Shown in pieces: positions 57,383 through 64,000 of a DNA stretch of 64,000 nucleotides. The stretch spans positions 2,882,492-2,946,491 of the forward strand of contig NZ_WUTY02000001.1 of assembly GCF_009828925.2 (NCBI RefSeq), written 5' to 3'. The stretch comes from Methylicorpusculum oleiharenae (lineage in GTDB: Bacteria; Pseudomonadota; Gammaproteobacteria; Methylococcales; Methylomonadaceae). The translations under genes and the position numbers were made by a program. The first letter of the stretch is position 1. Every line of letters starts with the position of its first letter. A model generated the notes under the pieces. The model was not told the origin of the DNA. It was given only the letters and a program-made list of their open reading frames with translations, and made no database searches.

Positions 57383-57790
57383 AGTGCCTACGAATTCATT
57401 CTATTTTACGATGGACATTGCCCTATCTGCCGTAAGGAAGTGGCTTGGCTGCAATGGAAAAACAAGCAGGGCAAGCTTGGTTTTCAGGATATCAATGATG
57501 ACGGTTTCAAGCCTGAAAATTTCGGGAAGTCTTTCGATGATTTGATGGCGGAAATTCATGGCCAGTACCCTGATGGGCGCATGATTAAAGGCATGGAAGT
57601 ATTTTATGCCGCCTACCGGGCTGTGGGATTAGGATGGCTTATGGCCCCTGTGCGTTGGCCGATACTCAGGCCGCTGTTTGATTGGATCTATCTTTTATTT
57701 GCCCGGAACAGGTTGCGTCTGGGCCGAATATTCGGTGCCGATTCTTGCCGGGACGGTCTGTGTGATAGCGGGTCAGGAAAATTGAAGTAA
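57383..57790 (+). pseudogene. DUF393 (DCC) thiol-disulfide protein, start cut off by IS630
   Basis: This 135-residue body has FYDGHCPICRKEV (the DxxCxxC redox motif of the DUF393 family), CRDGLC near the end, and a hydrophobic segment (LGWLMAPVRWPILRPLFDWIYLLF). The original start codon is at 56056-56058. Joining ATG-ACT across the insertion gives MTSAYEFILFYDGHC, a 137-residue protein of normal length. The element now lies after codon 2. Read-through from the IS end is in frame back to a TTG at 57329, so a hybrid protein could still be made. Confidence 0.85.
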
Positions 57791-57906
57791 GGAATCTGCT
57801 GAAAATTAAAGGCATGTTCAATCAGCAGTTTGTCCTCATTGCCTTAAAATCGGCGATTTAAAAATTTTGCTGATTAGCAAGCAGTTTCAGATAAACCCAT
57901 TAGTTC

Positions 57907-58003
57907 GTCATGCCCGTCCGGAAGCGCGCATCCAGTGCCATGGATGGTAAGCCTTGAGCTGTCCATGAAGTCTGTTTCGGTAAGCCCTGCCGGAATGAGG
58001 TGT
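57907..58003. repeat. Degenerate dispersed repeat
   Basis: GTCATGCCCGTCCGGAAGCG...TGCCATGGATGG...CCCTGCCGGAATGAGG recalls the 'gccatggatggc ... ccggaatgacg' elements, a version of which lies at 45213-45350 (GCCATGGATGGCG). Arms are imperfect. Confidence 0.4.
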
Positions 58004-58087
58004 CTAAATATATAGCTAAAACATTTTTATAATCAGTTAAGTTGTTTTAGTTGATATATAGGTATAGTGCTATCAGGAGATAGCAGA

Positions 58088-58240
58088 TTAAGCAAACTTA
58101 TCAGAAACGCCAATTTGCGTGCGAATTTTAAAGTAACTCCAGCCCCATGCCAATACCCAATGCAATACTTCACTATTCTCCTTGTGGGTGATAAATTGGT
58201 CTTTGGTGGATAAGGTAACAGCGGTGCCAGACAACAGCAT
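58088..58240 (-). CDS. Small hypothetical ORF, possibly a gene remnant
   Basis: A 50-codon ATG frame reads like real protein (LHWVLAWGWSYFKIRTQIGV) but has no ribosome-binding site and no family I recognise. It could be the C-terminal end of a lost gene. It lies in the 630-base gap between the DUF393 body and the STAND gene. Confidence 0.3.
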   Translation of the reverse strand: MLLSGTAVTLSTKDQFITHKENSEVLHWVLAWGWSYFKIRTQIGVSDKFA

Positions 58241-58424
58241 TCGAGATTAAAGTATGCCCGATTATCGACTGGTGATGGCTTGTTTGGACGCGTTTGTTGT
58301 TGATATAACGAGAATTCATGTATATGGGTCGCTATATCCTGCTAGCTAAACTGCATTGTAGTTGAAAAGCAGAAAGCAAATTCGGAGTAATGAATACTTT
58401 GTACATTTGTCAGATTACGTTTCA

Positions 58425-61304
58425 TTAATCGGACCTACGGTCCTTAATTCTAGCGGGGATCACTTTAGGATTAACCTTTCTTAATTGTTTTTCGCCCGGC
58501 CTAGTTCGCCCTGAAGCATGCTTTGCTGCTGATAGCTTAATTAAATATTCAATATCAGTTAGTGTTTGATCATTGGCGAAGCTATATTTATATTGAGTCC
58601 GCAAGCTATTATATGTATCAAAAAGGTAAAAGGAGTCTTTTTCTATTGAAATTATATATTTCTCAATTTCCTTCCTCCAGTTTCTAGGTCGCTGGTGAAT
58701 CAATAGAAGACTCAATATATGTTTTTTAAGTTCATCTTTATCAGAGTTAAGTTGGCTAATTAAAAGAGGCCCCATTCTTTGTGAAAATAAATCATCTCTA
58801 TTAAAATTAACGATATTGAATGGAATTGCAAATAAAATGTTCTGTAGCCTCACTTGTAATGAATCGCCAAAGTTACCTCGAAGAGTAAAGCCCTGTCCTT
58901 GAAAAGATGCATAACCTTCTTCAGCAAGAAATGGGGTCAATACTATTAATACCTTTGAAATTTCTTCCCAACACTTCATTATCTCTTGTAATAACTGTTT
59001 CTTTACATCAGGGTCAACATAGTCGCTATTGCGAAGTGCCCTAGAGCCTGCTTTCATAGCTTGTATCATTATCAAATATGAATATCTATCTAATATATTC
59101 ATAATATCTTGGTTATATGGTCGAGCCCTATCATAGTTCTGATCCGCATAGCTATCTTTTATGGATTCAGGTAAGTTAGACTCTTGTACGCCATTAGCAA
59201 TCTCATCATGCATTTTTTCGAGCATTTTTGGTGAGGCTTGCCACTTACATAATCTAAATGGGTTAAAATCAGTTGGAAGACCACATCTATCTCTTACCTT
59301 ATCACTCGCACATCTAATATCCTTTATTAGTATTCTAAGTGCATCTTCTTTTTGTCGATCTATCCCCGTATAAAACTCGATTACCTCAGGAAATTTTGTA
59401 TATCGCATGTTTTCAAGAATATAATCAGCAAACTCTCTGCTATGCGACATTCGTTGAGCCAAGAAATAATAAACCCAATAAGCATATTTAAATTTAAAAT
59501 CACTGTTGTGTCTTATTACTATGTTATTAACGAATAAAACGTCAAAAACAGAATCAATATCTAGGTCTATATATATTTGTTGACAATAACCTGTCAGTTC
59601 CTTTATAAAAAAATCTCTAGAGAAGAAAAATTTGTTTTCCTTTAACAGGGTTTCACAAAAATAACCAAGAACATGCTCGCAATCCTTTAAATCAGGTCTT
59701 GATTTGTAATCTGGAATCTCATCAACATTGAATAATAAAAAAAGCACCCGTTGGATTACTTCAGCTCGGTTGACAGGATTTTCTTGAAAATCTATCTCTA
59801 GTACTTTAAGTAGAGTTAAACAGTTTAATGGCGTTCTTGGAATATTTAAAACAGTAAAATCAGAAATAACTCTGCTTACGATAGTATCAACCACTCCTAT
59901 TGACTTTTCATTATTGTAATCAGTGACGATTCTTCTTATGGTTGATCTGGAAAGCGACCATAGATATAGAACATTAAAATTTTGATCTAGTTTTAGGCCG
60001 TTACAATTATTCAAAAGGTTCGTATCGTTGATAGTATTCATTACTATAATGGGTATACTTGAAAAATAACTGATAACTTTCTGTAGAATATTTATTGAAT
60101 TTTCATCCTCTCCAGTATAAGCATCAAGAACTACACATTTGATATCTTGAATATGTTTTCCTAGCACGTCTAATTCTGCCTCTGTTGCCTTTTCTATTGC
60201 AGATTTATGAGGCTTTAATTTAGTAGCATCTAAATATAGCCATAAACTCTTAGAATCGTCGTTCCAGGCTGACAATATTAGATAATGCGCTAAACATGTT
60301 AGTCCAAACTGAGGCGGCGCTTTTATTATTGTAGAGGTTGGATTTTTTATTAAATCGAGCGCATATATTTGACTGTTTGTTTCTTTTTCTAAACTTGTTT
60401 CTGCAGACCTTGATAAGACTGGATCAACCCACACTTTTGGTTGTGATGAAAATGATGATAGCGATTCTTCAAGCCTTTTCCTTAAATATCGTTCCACGAA
60501 ATTAATCTCCTCTAGATTTTCAACAGGTACCTGTTGTGCAGTTTTTTTTAAATTAATTGAGTCTTTTATAAAAGTACACAGTAGACGGTGTTGGAGGGAC
60601 CGAGCGCTGTCCGGCTTTGCTATTGACGAGTGATCGGAATTTGGGATTTTAATAGGTTCTGCGAAATATCTTGCCCCAGAAAATGGTTCAACCACTTGCT
60701 TAAAAAAGTGAAGTTTTTTTAGTGTGATAAATTTATCTTCGATTAATTCTTTTCCATGAATTTCTAATCGATTAGATTCCTTTAGGTTTAGAAAAGTCTT
60801 ATCTAAATCATTAAGCCACTGATTATTTTGCGATAATTTAAGGGCTTTCGCTTGTTCGTGGCCAGCTATCTTTATTATAGGCTCCAACCAATTCGCATAT
60901 TTTGAGCCTAATGTAGGAGATGCGACCATGAATAGGCCTATATTAATTCGTCTATCGATTAAATCATGCGCGCGTTCAACAATAAACTTACGAACGATGA
61001 TTCCTCCCATGCTGTGGCATACGAATATTATATTACTACTACTACCGATTACATTGTCTAGATTAAGTAAACGTTCTTTAAGATCGTCCACTACGTTTCC
61101 AATATTATATTGTCCGCTTGTAAAGCTTGTTTGGTAGCTATAAACATAAATTCCAAGTTCAGATAAATCCTCTTCATTGCATAATATCTCGGGCCAGTAA
61201 ATACCATTTTTATTCTGCCAACATTTATCACCGCTTGACATAATTCCATGTACAAATACTACTGATGTAGAAACCTTTGGTTCCTTTATCCACTTGCCAT
61301 CCAT
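58425..61304 (-). CDS. Serine hydrolase fused to STAND-like NTPase; candidate defence effector
   Basis: This 959-residue protein is AT-rich and stands alone. Residues 1-240 form an alpha/beta hydrolase: VVFVHGIMSSG at the start, nucleophile elbow CHSMGG with S98, and a late SDHSSIAKP supplying the His, a SERAC1/DUF676-like pattern. From about 320 a STAND-type NTPase follows: the P-loop position reads APPQFGLT (329-336) with no Lys, and a Walker-B-like VVLD ends at 394. A winged-helix-like region has IPRTPLNCLTLL, then FKYAYWVYYFLAQRM. The remaining 350 helical residues are probably the sensor. STAND proteins with toxic N-termini are known anti-phage systems; assignment of this one is inference. 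Confidence 0.75.
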   Translation of the reverse strand: MDGKWIKEPKVSTSVVFVHGIMSSGDKCWQNKNGIYWPEILCNEEDLSELGIYVYSYQTSFTSGQYNIGNVVDDLKERLLNLDNVIGSSSNIIFVCHSMGGIIVRKFIVERAHDLIDRRINIGLFMVASPTLGSKYANWLEPIIKIAGHEQAKALKLSQNNQWLNDLDKTFLNLKESNRLEIHGKELIEDKFITLKKLHFFKQVVEPFSGARYFAEPIKIPNSDHSSIAKPDSARSLQHRLLCTFIKDSINLKKTAQQVPVENLEEINFVERYLRKRLEESLSSFSSQPKVWVDPVLSRSAETSLEKETNSQIYALDLIKNPTSTIIKAPPQFGLTCLAHYLILSAWNDDSKSLWLYLDATKLKPHKSAIEKATEAELDVLGKHIQDIKCVVLDAYTGEDENSINILQKVISYFSSIPIIVMNTINDTNLLNNCNGLKLDQNFNVLYLWSLSRSTIRRIVTDYNNEKSIGVVDTIVSRVISDFTVLNIPRTPLNCLTLLKVLEIDFQENPVNRAEVIQRVLFLLFNVDEIPDYKSRPDLKDCEHVLGYFCETLLKENKFFFSRDFFIKELTGYCQQIYIDLDIDSVFDVLFVNNIVIRHNSDFKFKYAYWVYYFLAQRMSHSREFADYILENMRYTKFPEVIEFYTGIDRQKEDALRILIKDIRCASDKVRDRCGLPTDFNPFRLCKWQASPKMLEKMHDEIANGVQESNLPESIKDSYADQNYDRARPYNQDIMNILDRYSYLIMIQAMKAGSRALRNSDYVDPDVKKQLLQEIMKCWEEISKVLIVLTPFLAEEGYASFQGQGFTLRGNFGDSLQVRLQNILFAIPFNIVNFNRDDLFSQRMGPLLISQLNSDKDELKKHILSLLLIHQRPRNWRKEIEKYIISIEKDSFYLFDTYNSLRTQYKYSFANDQTLTDIEYLIKLSAAKHASGRTRPGEKQLRKVNPKVIPARIKDRRSD

Positions 61305-62315
61305 TTTTTTACCAATAAATTGAAACTGATTGGATATTAAATATCTTGAATTCTTACTACAAAAAAACTGATTTGCTCAGCGAGTAAAATGCGGAAAAAA
61401 TCGCGCACCGCATCAATTACGAATTCGACCAGTGCGGTTTGTAAACATACCGACACTTTACGTTACTAAATAGGCTTGATGCAATCGGAGTTTCGAAGGC
61501 TAATATACTTCCGTTGTCTGATATTGTTTTGATGATTTGAATAACTCAACCTCGATTTCGCTGCATCAAGGAGACTATTAGTCAAGAGTCAACTCACATT
61601 ATCTAATCAATACGCCTGGACACCAAGCTTTAACAATGACCATGGTAAAATATCGTCCAGAATTAGCTTGTCTTTTTCGGTCAGTTCAATCAGATTGAAA
61701 TTGTATTTCTGGTAAAAGGCGAGTTTTTCCTGATTTCGGGCTTGTTAGTTGGTGTCGTTTTAATATCCCCAAAATTCTTATTGACATTGCCTATAGGGAC
61801 CTAACAATCACAATGCATTGTTAGTTGGCGTCCCCTTGGCAAGAATTAACCTAATGACAGCATTGGAGTTATTTCAACAATTAACGCAAATTAACCTCTA
61901 TAAACCGGGAAAACCATGTTCGCTTTTTTTCAAGCAAAACACCACTTAGTAATTGGCTTCTTTGCTTACACGCTCATGAACTGGGTGGTCAATTCTGGAT
62001 AGCGCTGCTTTAGAGGAAGGACTCAGAACCGGTAAAATCGACTGTAGGCAGAATGAGCCTGTCAGTAAGTGAACCATGTCGAAGGATTTTCAAACTCTTC
62101 CAACTTGAATGGAGTGCATCGTCCAAACACATTTCCAGACTTTAGTGATTGATACTAACCAATGGCTGCAGATTGCCGCACTGAACGATCGAACAAACAA
62201 ACAATCTTGTGTATCAATTTTACGGAATTGAGGTTATTTACAAAAATTTTGCCAATCCCCTAAATTTGCGGGATATTTGAATTTTGTTGCATGCTGTTGG
62301 CTGCTTCAAGGGAGC
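61305..62315. other. Gene-poor stretch with coding fragments
   Basis: About 1 kb with no intact gene. It contains a frame fragment near 61390-61440 (EKIAHRINYEFDQCG), a C-terminal fragment on the minus strand (61607-61741), two copies of TTGTTAGTTGG about 80 bases apart (61742 and 61822), and an inverted repeat CTAACAAT...ATTGTTAG at 61801-61824. It looks like the decayed edge of an accessory region. Confidence 0.5.
61607..61741 (-). pseudogene. C-terminal fragment of an unidentified protein
   Basis: Forty-four codons in one frame (LAFYQKYNFNLIELTEKDKL, then LDDILPWSLLKLGVQAY and a stop) with clear protein character but no start; the frame upstream is not continuous. It is the tail of a lost gene. 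The family is not recognised. Confidence 0.45.
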
Positions 62316-63059
62316 TCAGATTGTCTTCGATTTTGCATATAATGCAGCGCCGACAATGCCTGCCTGGTTTAAAAAGGCGGCGGGTTTCACCGGTGTTTGT
62401 ACGGTTAATTGTGCATTAAACTTGTCAAACTTTTTACTGGCGCCTCCGCCAAGTATGATGAGATCAGGCCAAAACAGCTTTTCCATGAGGGTCAGATACG
62501 TGTTAAAACGGTTACCCCACGATTTCCAGCTCAGATCTTCACTTTTTCGAACAGCATCCGAGGCGTAATGCTCTGCTGATGCGCCATTTTCCAGAAACAA
62601 ATGGCCTAATTCAGTGTTGGGCATTAACTTTCCATCAGTAAAAAGTGCAGTACCCAGTCCTGTGCCGATCGTAATGAGCATAACAACACCCGATTGATCG
62701 GCGCCTTCGCCAAAATAAATTTCTGCCATACCGGCTGCATCGGCATCATTTACGGCATAACACGTGCAGTGAGTGGTTTCTGTAAACAATTTATCGATAT
62801 TGCAGCCTATAAATGATTTCGATATATTGGAGGCGGTTTTAGCGACGCCGTGTTGAATGGCTGCAGGGAAACCGCAGCCTACAGGTCCGTTCCAGTTAAA
62901 ATGAGTGACAAGTTGCGCAAGCACTTCTGCAATTGCTTCCGGCGTAGCGGGTTTTGGTGTTTTAATCCTGTGCCGCTCTGTTATCAGTGTGCCCGTTATG
63001 GTGTCAACAATGGCACCTTTAATACCTGAACCACCTATATCTACACCGAGAATATGCAT
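62316..63059 (-). CDS. ppgK: Polyphosphate glucokinase (ROK family)
   Basis: This 247-residue protein has [10 protein letters not shown] at 7-16 (phosphate loop), [17 protein letters not shown] with the catalytic Asp, and GTGLGTALF followed by ELGHL. The zinc-binding cysteine cluster of many ROK repressors is absent, as expected for polyphosphate/ATP glucokinase. It phosphorylates glucose using polyphosphate. In methanotrophs glucose comes from glycogen or sucrose turnover. It stands alone and is divergent from the next gene. Confidence 0.92.
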   Translation of the reverse strand: MHILGVDIGGSGIKGAIVDTITGTLITERHRIKTPKPATPEAIAEVLAQLVTHFNWNGPVGCGFPAAIQHGVAKTASNISKSFIGCNIDKLFTETTHCTCYAVNDADAAGMAEIYFGEGADQSGVVMLITIGTGLGTALFTDGKLMPNTELGHLFLENGASAEHYASDAVRKSEDLSWKSWGNRFNTYLTLMEKLFWPDLIILGGGASKKFDKFNAQLTVQTPVKPAAFLNQAGIVGAALYAKSKTI

Positions 63060-63193
63060 GCTACATCCTTAAAATTAGTTATATTGCTTGTGCATTTTAG
63101 GCGAAGCCCCAGCGAATACAACCTTTAAATACGGCTGATTGAAGCTCTTGCAGCGTCTGCAAAGTTGCCGCTATTCAAATCGAGGAGTAAGTG

Positions 63194-63763
63194 ATGAAGC
63201 CAAGCATTAGGCGTTACTTTTGCGGTCTAATTTTTCCTGTCTTTACTTTAATTTTTGCATCAGCTATTCAGGCTGAAGGAGTACAACCTATGACGATGTC
63301 GCTCAGTTCCCCGGATTTTGCTCATCAAGGCGAAATTCCCAAACGCTTTACCTATCAAGGCGAAGACAGCTCACCCGCAATAGAGTGGTCCGGAATTCCG
63401 GTAGAAGCCAAAAGTTTGGTATTAATCGTTGATGATCCCGATGCGCCCGATCCGGCTAAGCCGAAAATGCCCTGGGTGCATTGGATTCTCTATAATATTC
63501 CACCAGCGGCGGCCGGATTGGCGAAGGCAGTTGCACCCGGGAGTTTACCGGCAGGGACGCTGCAAGGTCAAAATGATTGGAAGCGCACAGGATACGGAGG
63601 CCCCTGTCCGCCGATTGGCAGGCATCGTTATTTTCACAAAATATATGCACTGGATTTGGTATTACCCGACCTCAAACAGCCTTCTAAAGCAGAACTTGAA
63701 GCCGCAATGAAAGGGCGCGTTCTTGAACAAGCCGAACTGATTGGGACTTACCAGAAACAATAA
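63194..63763 (+). CDS. YbhB/YbcL (PEBP-fold) family protein, secreted
   Basis: This 189-residue protein has a signal peptide (CGLIFPVFTLIFASAIQA), then IPKRFTYQGEDSSPAIEWSGIP, the anion-site DDPDAP and WVHWILYNIP, all typical of bacterial PEBP-like proteins. GGCPPIG-like GGPCPPIGRHRYFH and the final YALDL complete the fold. GAGGAG lies six bases before ATG 63194, preferred over GTG 63191. The ligand is unknown. Confidence 0.93.
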   Translation: MKPSIRRYFCGLIFPVFTLIFASAIQAEGVQPMTMSLSSPDFAHQGEIPKRFTYQGEDSSPAIEWSGIPVEAKSLVLIVDDPDAPDPAKPKMPWVHWILYNIPPAAAGLAKAVAPGSLPAGTLQGQNDWKRTGYGGPCPPIGRHRYFHKIYALDLVLPDLKQPSKAELEAAMKGRVLEQAELIGTYQKQ

Positions 63764-64000
63764 TGAGGAATAGGGTGTGTATATCAAGCTGGGTGCAGAT
63801 TTTCGAGTTAACTTGACTCTTTAGCGAGTGCCTGTTGTTTAAAGCTAAATTCTGCATTTTAGGTTCAATGACTCAGCAATAAATTGCGCTTGTTTGTTGA
63901 ATCCTCGAAGGAAGCTGGAGCCATCGGTCACCTAAACAAAAGTGAACTTACGTAAGGCAGTCACGGTGGATAAGGTCCTTTAAGCCATCAAAGCCTGATA

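Noticed and set aside
61742-61836. Possible integron attC site (ACCTAAC ... GTTAGTT)
   Set aside because: The 3' core should be GTTRRRY and reads GTTAGTT; there is no integrase and no cassette-like gene array.
61915-62005. 28-codon ATG frame with hydrophobic residues (FFAYTLMNWVV)
   Set aside because: Too short, no ribosome-binding site, in a decayed region; not separable from chance.

Overview
The window reads as chromosomal DNA of a gammaproteobacterium, most likely a methanotroph of the Methylococcales (Methylobacter/Methylomonas type). The reasons are a hopanoid locus built on a true squalene synthase, a PEP-CTERM/exosortase-type surface protein system, a MoxY-like two-component pair, moderate to low GC, and many extragenic palindromes and MITE-like repeats. 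This assignment is inference from gene content; no rRNA or tRNA gene was seen.

Layout. 0-9 kb: a divergent hopanoid locus. Leftward are squalene synthase, shc, hpnG and hpnN (cut by the window edge); rightward are hpnH, an HpnM/MlaC-like periplasmic protein and an MlaA-like lipoprotein. 9-13 kb: housekeeping genes (apt, a VOC protein, rpiA, bcp, a Gfo/Idh/MocA oxidoreductase) and a probable double hot-dog protein. 14-30.5 kb: an accessory, AT-rich envelope/secondary-metabolism block. It holds two exosortase-associated acyltransferases (LuxI-like fold), an RND pump and adaptor operon ending in a phosphoesterase-like protein with lost metal ligands, two MGT-type glycosyltransferases around a TPR protein, a PEP-CTERM protein behind a sigma-54-like promoter, a hexapeptide acyltransferase, and a nitroreductase + ThiF/E1-like pair. 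30.8-32.5 kb: three tandem copies of a coiled-coil, membrane-anchored gene; the middle copy has a nonsense codon.

32.5-55.3 kb is mostly core: a DEAD-box helicase, dapA-bamC, purL, an Hsp20, a NarL-type two-component system, an OFA-type MFS carrier, a fused 5-oxoprolinase, and a leucine cluster (leuC, leuD, a LeuA-like synthase, leuB) interrupted by two small toxin-antitoxin-like modules, one with a broken toxin. 55.3-62.3 kb is a second accessory stretch. An IS630 element has inserted after codon 2 of a DUF393 gene. A 959-residue, AT-rich protein joins a serine hydrolase to a STAND-like NTPase and is a good candidate for an anti-phage effector. Degraded gene fragments follow. 62.3-63.8 kb returns to ordinary genes (polyphosphate glucokinase, a YbhB/YbcL protein).

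The most promising undescribed biology is (1) the hydrolase-STAND protein, (2) the ThiF/nitroreductase/acyltransferase neighbourhood, (3) the RND operon with a metal-ligand-depleted phosphoesterase, and (4) the tandem coiled-coil family. All functional statements are from reading sequence motifs; no database search was run.
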